Positions 1 through 9,574 of a DNA stretch of 20,239 nucleotides are shown piece by piece. Position numbers and translations under genes: made by a program. The stretch comes from Chara braunii (lineage: Eukaryota > Streptophyta > Charophyceae > Charales > Characeae). The DNA lies in the NCBI GenBank assembly GCA_003427395.1, contig BFEA01000357.1:1335280-1355518 (forward strand), in the 5' to 3' direction. A model generated the notes under the pieces. The model worked only from the letters and a program-made list of their open reading frames with translations, searched no databases and was not told the origin of the DNA. Position 1 is the stretch's first letter. Every line of letters begins with the position of its first letter.

Positions 1-2496
1 GTAGTTAGGGACGATTTGGACGGGGCTGGACCCGCGGATGAGGACTAGGGTGGGAGAATGGCTAAGGAAAGGACTTGGATCCGGCTTAAGCCATGAATGC
101 GGGATGAGTTGAGACCGCCGCTTGGGTGGATGGTTGATGCATGGACTTGGTTTGTGTGGAGGTTGCGTGGAATGTCTCTCTCATGTGTAATGCGACCTCT
201 GAAAAAACTAAGGGCGGTCTTGGATAGGTGATGCGATGCTGGTGGCTCCCGCAAAAAAAAAAAAATATAGCGGCTAGGGGTCCGGGCGACGCCGCCTTAC
301 CCCAAGGATGCTGCCGGGGTTGTCCCGGNCCACTAGACCTAGTGAAAAGGTGCGTGGCCCAATGGATGACGCTTGGCCTGCGCACGATAAGAAGACAAAC
401 TCTCAACGAACGCCCTGGACTGCCTGAGTATTGGAAAGAGCAATTGCCTGGTCAGACTTTCATGAATCAAGAAAACGCCGCGAGTGACCAAAAAGCTACC
501 ATCTTGACGCGAGAGCGGAGTTACATCCCCCAATGTAAAGCCCTCTCACAAAAGGCCCATCCCCATCCATCTCAGAGGACTAGGTGGGGGTGCCCCTGGG
601 ACGAACGACCCGCGCCCTGAGCGTGAGCGTGGGCGGGTCGAGCCAAATGGGACTCGTAGTGGGGTCGACTGAGGCTCGAAAGTCCTACAGGGTACGGCCC
701 CTACAAAAATGGTGGAGATGCCGGGTATGGGTTAAATTGACCCTGACGACCTCGAGGGGGGCGCCCGACGCGCGACCGTGTACATAACTGAAGATAAGGA
801 ATATGGACTTGTGTATGCTCTATCCCTTGAGAGAATCAGATTTGAGGGTGGCTGGGCGCATGGCAAGGCCAGACCTGGAGGAAGAACATGCATGCTTGCA
901 CTTTTGATCAGCCATCTCCTTTGGAGATGACTCTAGTCCTCCTTCCATTGGATTGATGTTCGTCAGGCCGGGGAAGCCTTGGGCAAGCCGCAGGTCGATC
1001 CTTCCTCTTCGTGCGAAAGAAGGGCTCCGGTTACCTGGCAGGCGATTGGGATTCCGGGCTAGTCTGGGTTCCGATGAAAATCCCGCGGCGGAGTGATCCG
1101 ACCGACGCGTGTGCTCTCTTTCCTTTTCTTCGGAGCCCAGCGGGCTCCATGCACCACACTTAATGCCTGAAGGAACTTCATATGAACACAAAGAGTAATC
1201 GATAAGGAACAATCCTGCCCTACGAACGGACACACAAGCGAAGATAAGGGAATAAAGGGAGTTGCTAAACTCCAAGAAAAACTAGCTCACCCTTGAAGAT
1301 ACTCACGAGAAGGAACCAGGCACTATGTATGGATGTTAGGGGAGAGTGGCACGCACTGTCCCGAGAGAAAAATTGTGAGCTATGGGTAGGAAGCGCTGGG
1401 TGCACCAGGGGAGAGGCACTTGTGTTATGTGTGTCCCACTTGGGACTTGTGATTGCATGATTGGGATTTCGAACGTCCTGCCATTTGGAAGGAAAGGGAG
1501 GGTCTGCACCGGCCACTGCGGATTGCCAAACACGGTTCTCTTTGCAGGCTGTCGTTTGTTCGTATGAGGGGTCAGGCCACCGAGCTGTCTAACAAGAGTT
1601 TGTCGCGTCGAGTGCTTATTAGCATTCTCGTCCGCGCGGTGACGGGCTTCGGCTCAATTGATCCGCCGGGCGGGGTGTGAAACGTTCCTTAGGCGGGGCC
1701 TAGCCTGTGGATTGGCGGAGGGAGCACCACTGCATGGGGGCAAAGACGGAGCTTGGGAGGCGGTCAGTAACTTCTCGTAGCCTAGTTTGGGAAAGGTTGT
1801 TCCTTATCGGACCAATGGAAGTGAATGCCTGGACGGCTGGCTCCAATGGCCCTACCGAGATGTGCGGGGTGATTCCCGAGATTAACGGTGGGTACACGAG
1901 CGGCAAGTAGGGATGGGGTATTCTGGGCAAGAAGGTGAGGGCGACCCCCCACTGGAGTCTGGGTACCGCGCTCGCGACAGTTGAGCTGTGCTGGAGGTAT
2001 GGGTTAAAACCCTGCCGATAGTAACAGTGGAGAGACCATTTCTGGGGAAAAAGGTCGGTGAGGAGATGACCGACTTGTGTGCGATGTTTGCCTGAGCTTT
2101 GCTTTTTGTACCTCCCTCTGTAAAGTTGCCTGATGGATGGTGGATGGGGACCAAGCTTCTAAGTTTATTCTCACCTCCAAGTCTAAGTCCGCACGAGTGA
2201 GAGAACATGAGGAAGAGGCTGGATAGGAGTCGGAAGAAAAAGGAACCCCGAGAAAGCGATGACGGCTAAGCATGATCGATTGGGGGTATGGTAGGGCAAT
2301 GGCACCTGGGAAATGGATAAGAAAAGTTAGGGACACCCGGATGAGGGGTCTGAAAACAACTCTCATCTAGAAAAGGAAAAACAAACCATCTGACCATGAG
2401 GGGCCGTGTGGTGCTCTCATGTGGAAAATAGGACAAGCGGCGGGAAACAAGATGGCGTGATGGTTGTCGCCTCCTGTCTATTGTAGTGGTCTGGAA
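1..2496. other. Gene-poor flank, no convincing coding region
   Basis: All six frames contain only short open stretches (up to about 150 codons). None shows a recognisable domain or similarity to the family that starts at 2497. Visible landmarks are an ambiguous base at 329, a run of 13 A preceded by CCCGC at 253-265, a perfect 7-bp hairpin at 1132-1148, and a weak pyrimidine-then-CAG acceptor-like site ending at 1547. The sequence looks like aged repeat or intergenic DNA. A degenerate transposon too decayed to recognise by eye is possible. Confidence 0.5.
1132..1148. repeat. Perfect 7-bp inverted repeat (hairpin)
   Basis: GGAGCCC at 1132-1138 and GGGCTCC at 1142-1148 are exact reverse complements around a 3-base loop. 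The hairpin directly follows a pyrimidine-rich stretch (about 1115-1130). No gene stands next to it, so its role is unknown. Confidence 0.6.
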
Positions 2497-3243
2497 ATGC
2501 CTATAGAGGTAAGGGATGGGGTATCTGTTGTTCTCCCGGACGAAGGGACGTGGACCGACCTAAAACCGGCCTATGAAACTGTGATGCTGGACGAGAAGGA
2601 CGCGTTCCTCTGGATAGAGATAATCGGGACTAAGGTCAGCCTGACGAGACTTTCACCTAGTTTGATGGACCTAGAATTTCGGGGAAAGGTGGAAGCTCGA
2701 GGCTGGGTCTACCTATCACAGGAATTGAAAAATGCAGTGGTAATGGGACTAGTATTGGGCACGGCACCGGATCAGCTGTTTAGGCAAGCGGAACGAGAAG
2801 TGGTATGGGCGGCATGTCAGCGGGTAGAAATGCGAATGGAACTCGGGGACCGAAAAAATATGAGACGTCCTCTTAGGATAATGAGGTGCGTGCTGCCCCC
2901 GTTTCTGGTGGATGCAGTCTTTGGGACCAGGGATAGACTGGAACGTATATGCCAATCAATGACACGCCTGAGGCTACACCAATGTGCTAGACAAGACTTC
3001 TTTAAACTGTCGGTGGAAGCAGGGCCGTTTGAAGGAAACTGGGCGGAAGAATTAGCTGAGGTGTTAAACCTCCTCAGCGCGGACGAAGTCTTTGTTCCTA
3101 GTCTGGTGTATTGACAGATAGTTTACCGAAACGTAGCGGTAGGGGAAACCTTCTTGAAAGGGGTGAAAGAGATGTTCTTAGGCGAGGAGGAGGATTTCAG
3201 TGATGAGGAGGGCGGGGACGAGATAGAGGACTGGGACTTCTGA
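2497..3243 (+). CDS. Tandem unknown family, copy 1 (interrupted by a stop at 3112)
   Basis: I do not recognise this protein. The first in-frame ATG is at 2497; the frame opens after a TGA at 2458. It runs about 205 codons to TGA 3112-3114, and homology to the sister copies continues in the same frame to TGA 3241-3243. Blocks shared with copies 2-4, in order: an N-terminal V-x-LP element, a middle block ending in YLS followed by a leucine- and glycine-rich helix, then LPPFLV-x-AVFG, then GPFEG followed by an acidic and leucine-rich helix. The part after the stop matches the I-x-RE block of the sisters and ends in a strongly acidic tail (EEEDFSDEEGGDE). No signal peptide, membrane segment or catalytic motif is evident. 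The stop may mark a pseudogene, a shortened protein or readthrough. Copy 2 starts about 100 bases downstream on the same strand. Confidence 0.6.
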
Positions 3244-3356
3244 AGGGGGGGGGCTTACCTGGGGGAAACGAGTTGTCGACTATGTGCAGGTAGGGAGCGA
3301 TCGCCCAGGAACTCGAATTATGGGGCTGCACGTGGGAACCAAGACGAGTCGGAAGG

Positions 3357-4046
3357 GGAGTAGAGATGTCAATACCGCCGAGCAATAAATGGAAGGGGAC
3401 CACATGTGATTGGCGGGGTTATGAGATTGTGCCGGAGCTATCGTACCTATGGATAAAGCGTGTCCGAAACCCGTTAAGGGAAGAGGAAGGATGGGAAGAG
3501 ATTGCGGAAGGAAGGGTGGAATCAGTCGGGACGATCGTTCTCTCCGAACAAGGTTGGCACCGGTTCTGCACAACGCTCGCGGCAGGACAGAACCCAATGT
3601 GACTTTTAGGGGACGCTAAGGCAAGGGCTCGGCAGGCGGGGGAAAAGTTTGCTAACAAAGGTTGGGATACGGTCAGTAGTAGAGTCATGATGGGAGGATG
3701 GAAATAATTTAAACCGCCTGGCGCCCGAATCAAGACTTGGGTGCCCGAATTCGTGGCAGACTGGTTTGAAGGTTTTGATCACGTAACAGAGGTAGCCGAC
3801 GCAATGGAGCGAATACACGTAAACTGCGCATGGCTGGCGGGGGAATTCTATAGGACGTCCTTGAAATATGGGCCCTTCCATGGCGATAGAGCCCGAGAGG
3901 TCCTTATCATTTTGGACATCGAAAGGAATGACCGGCAGGAGGTGGCCCCGGAAACTGGGGAGGCCATAATCCGCCGTGAGGTAGCAACAACGCCTTGCTA
4001 TGTAGATGATGTGTTCAAACTGTTCGAGGTACTATGGTTCGACTAA
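3357..4046 (+). pseudogene. Tandem unknown family, copy 2 (two internal stops)
   Basis: A single reading frame runs from about 3357 to TAA at 4044-4046 and carries family homology throughout, but TGA 3600-3602 and TAA 3705-3707 break it. An ATG at 3366 falls inside the conserved V-E-x-S-x-P block, so it may not be the true start. Visible family blocks are the N-terminal VEMSIPP element, VLSEQGWH, LAAGQNP, VPEFVADWF, EFYRTSLKYGPFHG, and a C-terminal IIRREV followed by YVDDVFKLF. The stretch between the two stops (about 3603-3704) is the least conserved part. The most likely reading is a decayed paralogue of copies 3 and 4. The function of the family is unknown. Confidence 0.6.
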
Positions 4047-4179
4047 AAGCAGGAAAGCCATGGGGCCGGGCAAATATGGGAAAAGTTGCTAAGATAAGGG
4101 AATGGGATGTCTGACCATTGTAGGGTTCAGTGCGGATCACGAGCCAGGAGATCAAAGGCGAGTGTGCGATGGCGCGAAG

Positions 4180-4206
4180 AAGGACGTTCCTTGAGGAACG
4201 TTCCTT
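4180..4206. repeat. Near-perfect inverted repeat upstream of copy 3
   Basis: An 11-base arm at 4180-4190 and a 12-base arm at 4195-4206 pair with one bulged base around a TTGA loop. The element also contains a direct repeat of CGTTCCTTG. It lies in the spacer between copies 2 and 3, just before the family homology of copy 3 begins. It could be a regulatory palindrome or a footprint; I cannot tell which. Confidence 0.6.
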
Positions 4207-4215
4207 GGGCATTGA

Positions 4216-4905
4216 ACCGCTAGGGAAGTACCGGGTGGGGTAGAGGTTAGCTTGCCGGCGGCAAGTGAAGGCTGGCACCAGGTGGCAGATTGGGTCGGGG
4301 TCGAGCTTGTGGAAAATATGGTTTACTTGGTGACGAAAGTAGAATGGCATGCGGATGAGAATGGGGAATGGAACCCGGACTCGCGGGGGCATGTGCGTGC
4401 AAAAGGACGGCTGTATGTGTCAGAGGATGGGTGGAGGGAGTTCGGAGTTCGGCTGGCATCAGGAGAACACCCGTTGAGCATGTTTGAAGGGGCATGGCAG
4501 TTAGTATGGCGAGTGGGGTTTGAGTTCGCAGATCCGGGGGTTGACGATGTAACAGCGGACCTTAGGGTAGCCATGGTCGGGAGTTTTGAATTGCCTAGTG
4601 AAAATGTACGAATGAGGCTGCCGCCCTTCCTGATGGAAAGGCTGGGCGGCCTGGGACTTGTTAGACGAGCGGTAGCCAACCTCGCAAGCCTGACATATGA
4701 AGATGAGATGGTACATCGAGAATACTATCGGGCCTTCCTAGAAATGGGCCCGTTCAGTGGAGAGCAGAAGTACGAGGTGTTGCGCATCCTGCATGCTGTG
4801 TTTAGCACCAGGCCGAGGGCTTCGGTCGTAGGAGATGAGGTCCTGTGGGGTGTCATCCGACGGGAAATAAGTCAAGGGATGGTGTACGTGGATGATCTGT
4901 ACTGA
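4216..4905 (+). CDS. Tandem unknown family, copy 3
   Basis: The frame is open from a TGA at 4213 to a TGA at 4903-4905, about 229 codons. The family N-terminal block (GGVEVSLPA) begins near 4231, and there is no ATG upstream of it in the frame, so the true start is unclear: it may be non-ATG, lost, or reached by splicing. Further blocks are VKAKG-like RVRAKGRLYVSEDGW, LASGEHPL, MRLPPFLMERLG, YYRAFLEMGPFSG with a following helix, and VIRREIS ending in YVDDLY. Copy 2 carries FKLFE after its YVDD-x-x block, and here LYEPMD continues past the stop in frame to 4941, so the TGA may be secondary. An AATAAA at 4937-4942 could be a polyadenylation signal. Function unknown; no known domain seen. Confidence 0.6.
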   Translation, partial: TAREVPGGVEVSLPAASEGWHQVADWVGVELVENMVYLVTKVEWHADENGEWNPDSRGHVRAKGRLYVSEDGWREFGVRLASGEHPLSMFEGAWQLVWRVGFEFADPGVDDVTADLRVAMVGSFELPSENVRMRLPPFLMERLGGLGLVRRAVANLASLTYEDEMVHREYYRAFLEMGPFSGEQKYEVLRILHAVFSTRPRASVVGDEVLWGVIRREISQGMVYVDDLY

Positions 4906-4936
4906 TTGTATGAGCCGATGGACGTAGGGACGGACC

Positions 4937-4942
4937 AATAAA
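4937..4942 (+). promoter_or_regulatory. Candidate polyadenylation signal after copy 3
   Basis: AATAAA lies about 32 bases after the copy 3 stop codon, and a comparable AATAAA follows copy 4. The hexamer is common by chance in A-rich DNA, so this is suggestive only. Confidence 0.25.
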
Positions 4943-5046
4943 AGAGGTCAAGGAAAGAAAAGGAAGGTTCAAGCTAGAAACCGGGGAATGTCCGGAGGGG
5001 GGTTGAAGATTAAATGAAATAAGTAAAACCGCTTGCTGTTCAAACT

Positions 5047-5856
5047 ATGCAGGGGACTACTAAGTCAAAAATGGCGATGAGACGCGCTCGGATGTTGCGA
5101 CGGTCCACACACCCACGGCCACCCACGGAAAGTGGAGGCAGATGGGAGGTATCGCTCCCAGCAAGCTACATGATCCAAGGATTGGACATCGAATGGAGGG
5201 CCGTGACCCTTGGAAGAGGTCAGGCGTTCATGATGGTGGAATGTTTGTGGGATGGTATGAGAATTAACAGGGGGCTGGGGGACGATCTGTATACCGATCT
5301 TAGGGTAACGGGGACCATATACCTGCCGGAACTTGGATGGTACATGCTAGGAACGGAATTGGCATTAGGTCACAGGTTGCTACCAATCTTCCAGAGGGCT
5401 ACTAGGATGTTGAACAGGGTGGGCCAGGAAGTGCGGGGGAGAAGGAACGTGGGATTAAGAACTCGGGTGGAGGTCAGAGGCCGGCGAGAGTTTAAGGCCC
5501 CAATGACCGGGTTGAGGTGTCGAGTACCTCGTTTCATGGTGGACTTGGTATTCGGTAGCCTCAAGAGAGCTAGGGACCTAGTGGATTCGACCCTGGTCTG
5601 GATCCACCTCTTCCGGCCACAAACAATGAGCATGTTCTACGATGTGTCGGTCAGACATGGGTTGTTCTGGGGGAATCAGGCCTGGGAACTACTCGAATTA
5701 CTCGAGATCTTCATATTCGGATTGCCCCACCAGTCGTTTGAAGAATATGAGCCAATAATTATCAGGGAAATAGAGATAGGGGAAAATTACCTTGCTGGGT
5801 TGGCTGACCTGTTCGAGGAACCGGATGAGCAGGGCAGGCCTGAGGGACCAGCATGA
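5047..5856 (+). CDS. Tandem unknown family, copy 4 (intact, 269 aa)
   Basis: This is the only uninterrupted copy, with ATG at 5047 (A at -3) and TGA at 5854-5856. It has an N-terminal extension of about 25 residues rich in Arg and Lys (MRRARMLRRS), which the other copies lack; this could be a nuclear or nucleolar signal or an RNA-binding patch. The family blocks follow: WEVSLPASY near residue 35, GTIYLPELGWYMLGTELALG near 97-116, CRVPRFMVDLVFG near 158-170, FYDVSVRHGLFWG near 197-209 with a leucine-rich helix (WELLELLEIF), and PIIIREIEIG near 237-246, then an acidic tail. No enzyme motif, signal peptide or transmembrane segment is apparent. The predicted fold is mixed alpha/beta and cytosolic or nuclear (inference). 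AATAAA at 5883-5888 follows by 27 bases. I do not recognise the family. Confidence 0.65.
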   Translation: MQGTTKSKMAMRRARMLRRSTHPRPPTESGGRWEVSLPASYMIQGLDIEWRAVTLGRGQAFMMVECLWDGMRINRGLGDDLYTDLRVTGTIYLPELGWYMLGTELALGHRLLPIFQRATRMLNRVGQEVRGRRNVGLRTRVEVRGRREFKAPMTGLRCRVPRFMVDLVFGSLKRARDLVDSTLVWIHLFRPQTMSMFYDVSVRHGLFWGNQAWELLELLEIFIFGLPHQSFEEYEPIIIREIEIGENYLAGLADLFEEPDEQGRPEGPA

Positions 5857-5882
5857 GAAAACGTGTCGGGAAGAGGTAGGGA

Positions 5883-5888
5883 AATAAA
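5883..5888 (+). promoter_or_regulatory. Candidate polyadenylation signal after copy 4
   Basis: AATAAA lies 27 bases after the stop of the intact copy 4, a normal distance for a eukaryotic poly(A) signal. If it is real, copy 4 has its own transcript end and is not read through into gag. Confidence 0.3.
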
Positions 5889-6264
5889 GGATGGGTACTA
5901 AGATAAGCAGGCAGCTATCAGCAAAAGAGGGACAGTGGTTGGAGTTCCGGCCGACTCAATGATGCGGCAGAGAGGAACTAGGAAGACCACCCGCTCCAAA
6001 AATTTTAGGGCACCAGGATGCCAATAAGCCGAAAGGGCCATCTCCGATAGGGAAACCACTGGGCTCAGGCACCGCCCTAAGAATCAAAGCGCGACAGTGA
6101 TGAAATTCCAAGCGGCGGCGGCAAGGCCCCGGTAGAAGAAAACCTGAAGGACGCCCGGGAAAAAAAAAAAGTCAGACGAGTCGTACTGATTAATGTATAA
6201 GACATAAAATATGGGAATAGGCGGACTTTAGGGCCGGGACTAGAGCAGTTATGAACAACCGACC
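5889..6264. other. Spacer or gag leader with A-runs
   Basis: This stretch of about 375 bases has no supported gene. It contains a run of 11 A (6160-6170) and leads into a gag frame that itself opens with a 15-A run. No sequence matching this stretch was seen downstream of integrase, so I cannot call it a 5' LTR. I also saw no recognisable tRNA primer binding site. Confidence 0.4.
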
Positions 6265-8009
6265 ATGCCCGCAAAAAAAAAAAAAAATTACATGTGCAGG
6301 CTAAGTAAAGGAATAGCGATGCAGGAAGAAATTGAGGATAAGCAGAGCAAAGGAAATCAGGGCACGAATGGGGATGGGGAACGAAACGAGGGATCGGCCA
6401 GGGATCGAGAGTCGGCCAGACTGGAAGGAACCCGAGAAGACGGAAAGGGCGCCTCAATTGGAGAAAGTTCGGGGAAAGCTGGGGGTAGCAAAAGAGGACC
6501 TCAGGAAGACAAGGAAGGGGGAAATGATATGAGAACAAGCCCTCGGAACTCAGCAGGAGTCACCCCTAAAAAGACAAAAGTCTAGAATGCCAGTCGTAAA
6601 TTGGCAGAGATAGAAAAGCAGACTGCGGAATTTAAGGCAAGGCTTATCGAGCAGATGATGGCCGAGGATGAAGAGGACCCCCAGGGCGCAGGGTCACGTG
6701 AGGGACGCAGGACCGGTCAGGACGAGACAAGGTATGAGGAGAAGGATAATAGCCCCAAAGGAATGCTTAGCAAGAAGGGGAAGGACAAGAGCGACCCCCC
6801 GGCGGAGGGGACGGAAAACGCTATGACCCCGCCTGCCATCGACAGCGGCACTAGCCGATTGCCCGCCACGCCGAAAGTAACAGGGGCGTGTGACGGACTC
6901 TGGAACCTTAGGGAAAGAGTGCTAGGATGGTTCGACCCAGAAGGAACGCCGAAAACCAGGGAGAAGCAGAGGGAAAGCAAGGAAGGGGAAGGGACCAGTG
7001 CAGCCGGAGCAGCGGGTGGCTCCGAAGATGGTCTCAAAAGGATAGTCGCCACCCTCACCAGAACACTAAACAAGAACCAGGGGTATCTCGCAAATGCAAA
7101 GAAGAAACTCACGTTCGACGGGGCCAACATTACGGAGTTTCTAATAGACTATGAAAACCTAGCAGCCTTACTGAAATGGACGGAAGAGGAAAAGATGGAG
7201 CACCTAGGGCAGCACGTGTCGCTAAGCTTGGGAAGGGACATTATGGTCATCGTCGCCTCCAGTGGATCCTGGAAAGAAACCAGGAATGAGATGATGAGGA
7301 AATACCTGAAGGCAGAGAAAATGGCAACAGAGGCCGAATTAGCCGCAGTCCAGAGGAAAAACTATGCAACTTACAACGATTTCCTAAGGACATTTACGTT
7401 AGTGGCGCTGCGAATTCCCGGGGTAACGGACCACATAATGAGTAAATACTTCCTCAGGCAGTTTTCGAGTTTGATAAAGATAAGATTTTGTCAGCATACC
7501 AGCAGACCAGTAAGTTCGAATACACGAGAGATGTGGACTTCAGCACCGTAACAGACCTTGCAGAAAAGACAGTGGTGACTGAGACGCTAGCCCTGCTTAA
7601 GGAAGGGGAAGTCATAAATCTGACCGGGAAGACGGGGGATAAGGTCAAGAAGGGGATAGAGAGCCTGCACGAACGGGTGCACGGGGTTGACAACAAGATG
7701 GACAGAATGGAAAATGCGCTGTTAGTAATGCAAGCGCAAGTGTCCAGACCCGCTCTCCCGCCCCAAGAGGCCGTGGTTCTGGCAGCTGTAGCAAACCGGG
7801 GATTTGGCAGGAGGGACCCGACCAACGAACAATGCAAGTATTGCACCATGATCGGGCATTTCATACGGGCCTGTCCGAGACTCAATCACGATATCGAGCG
7901 GCAGAGGTGCAGTAGGTCCCTCAAAGGCGAGATCCTCGGACCCAGGGGGGGAGCGTGTCAATTGGAACTCGCCAGGAGGGATGCGGCGAGCCGTCATCCT
8001 CCTGAATAA
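6265..8009 (+). pseudogene. gag: gag (capsid/nucleocapsid) remnant
   Basis: ATG 6265 (A at -3) is followed by a 15-A run that encodes a lysine stretch, then a charged low-complexity N-terminal part to TAG 6583. The same frame resumes with a coiled-coil-like KQTAEFKARL segment. A retrotransposon-gag-like helical domain follows at about 7107-7460 (LTFDGANITEFLIDYENLAA, then KYL and YNDFLRTF). A frameshift near 7455-7470 moves the reading to the frame of 7488-8009. That part carries the nucleocapsid zinc knuckle C-x2-C-x4-H-x4-C at 7833-7874, with all four ligands intact. A G7 run near 7946-7952 gives a second frameshift, after which the polyprotein continues in the frame of 7981-8712. Gag packages the element RNA in cytoplasmic particles. 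The extent and order fit Ty3/gypsy gag; the protein is disabled. Confidence 0.85.
7833..7874 (+). other. CCHC zinc knuckle in gag
   Basis: The translated motif CKYCTMIGHFIRAC has the exact retroviral nucleocapsid spacing (Cys-x2-Cys-x4-His-x4-Cys). In this family it binds the element RNA. It is undamaged despite the frameshifts on both sides. Confidence 0.9.
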
Positions 8010-9237
8010 CTTAGAGAAAGTTGTCGTAGAAGCAAAGCCGATTGTCGAGATTGTTTGGGACCAGCCAAGGGGATGCGGACCACAGGCCAATTTTATCCTA
8101 GAAGGCAATGACCCGGATAGGGTAAATATTACCACTCGCCGGGCCGGCGCAAAAAAAAAGCTTATTCAAGATACAGTAATGAAAGAACTCGCAGGGACTA
8201 GCACGGGCCAGCAAGAGACCGAAGCCGGGAAACAAGAGAAGGTCTATGGGAAACCAAGGGAGGACGAACTGGTAGACAAGGCTACGGCGACAAAAAATAA
8301 GTTCAGGTATCAAATTCCGATCCTGACTTCGTCAGAAATCGATGGCACCTTGAGTAAGTTACTGGGTACCATGGTATCGGTGTCCTTTCAGACCATGCTG
8401 CAAGCCAGCCCGAGGCTGCTTAAAGGACTCAGGCAGTTGCTAATGCGTAAGCGCGTAGAGGTAAAGGAGGCCCCGAAACTGCAAGAGCGGGACACAGAAG
8501 AGGCCGAGGCACCGCAAGGAGTCTCCAACCTCCAAAGCATTCCAGGGGGCCTGGGAGATTTGGAGAAAGCCTTTGCGGACATCCGCCTAAGCCTACCGGA
8601 TCGTGAAGGTGGCGAAGTCATGAGGGCGCCACCCGGGACAAAGCTTAGCTTTCATGCATTGCCAGTTGGGAAACTTAAAATTCAAATCAGAACTCACCAC
8701 ACTGACGCGTAAGTGGACGGCGGAGCAGAAATCACCCTCATACAACGAGATTTCGAAATGGTCACGGGGTGCACGGTAAACAAGGAAGTAGCAGAGAGTA
8801 TCCGGGGAGCCGATGGCGAAATTCCTTTCACAGGGTATGTCACCAAATGTGCAGTCAGGGCGGAAATCCGGGAATCCATCTGGTCCTTTCTGCGAATGAC
8901 CGTGATGGAAGAAATGGATCACGACGTAATCCTCGGGAGACCATGGTGCGCCAATGTGGAAATGATAGGAATACATCTGCATGACGACACATACATGGTA
9001 GACATAGAGGACCCAGTGACCGGCCATGGAGAACTCCTCCGACTTCTGGGGACCGGACGGGACCCTCCGAAGGGCAAATTGGCAACCTGGTCTCCAACAT
9101 TCGAAGAAAGTGCGCGGAAGGGGGCATTCGCACGAATGGAAGGCATGAGGGAAAGAGTAGAAATTATGATCGAGGAGGCTTTTAGTAAAAAAGGAATGGA
9201 TCAAGATGGGTCTGCCCGTAAAGAAGAGAAGGCCTGA
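7981..9237 (+). pseudogene. pol: pol: linker and retropepsin-like protease remnant
   Basis: The frame runs from 7981 to TAA 8710-8712, then on in the same frame to TGA 9235-9237. The first half is a gag-pro linker with no known domain. Directly after the TAA comes VDGGAEITL, the active-site loop of an aspartic protease; the catalytic Asp is at 8716-8718. The usual Ser or Thr after Asp is Gly here, which may be normal for this clade or a substitution. The C-terminal flap-side motif DVILGRPW at about 8926-8949 matches the family ILGRPW signature. The protease would cleave the polyprotein in the particle. A nonsense codon just before the active site would prevent its synthesis as part of gag-pol. 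Confidence 0.8.
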
Positions 9238-9574
9238 GGATGAGTCCTTGGGGGTTATGGTGGCGGAAAAGGAGTAGGAAGTTGAACTTGGGGTCAGCCT
9301 GCCCAAGCCAAAGGAAGGCCGTAACGAGATTCCCGAGCTAGCGCTCGAAATCCCAGACCTGTTGCAACTTGTTAAGGCCATCAGGTATCACAAAGTGGGG
9401 GTGGACCCCACAACGCTTGCTAGATTTGAGGATGGGGTCCGAAAGGGCTTCTGTCTGAATGGGAAGCTAGTCAGCATCCAGCCCTGCGTCTTGGAGGTAG
9501 CAAGGCCGATCCCGACTGTTCATTTTTTAGGAGAACGATCCCAGAGGGCAGTGTGCGAAAATACAAACCCGTAG
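9238..9574 (+). pseudogene. pol: protease-RT linker fragment
   Basis: After a frameshift near 9230 the reading continues in frame 2, with one TAG near 9275 and an open part from about 9278 to TAG at 9572. It then shifts again near 9540 into the reverse transcriptase frame. The translated segment (for example LLQLVKAIRYHKVGVDP) has no recognised domain and lies where connecting sequence is expected. It is assigned to pol only by position and continuity. Confidence 0.6.

Noticed and set aside
228-787. Two plus-strand frames in the left flank
   Set aside because: They contain the ambiguous base or low-complexity Arg/Gly sequence and show no similarity to any family in the window.
2497-5856. The four-copy family as one polyprotein or one spliced gene
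   Set aside because: Copies 1, 3 and 4 share a frame but copy 2 does not, each copy has its own N-terminal block, and no convincing donor/acceptor pairs join them. Separate tandem genes fit better.
5889-6264. Possible 5' LTR of the retroelement
   Set aside because: No matching sequence was found between the integrase stop and about 14900, and no primer binding site complementary to a tRNA end was recognised.
8593-9381. 262-codon minus-strand open frame
   Set aside because: It is antisense to the pol protease, whose motifs are clear on the plus strand. The purine-rich sense strand has few antisense stops.
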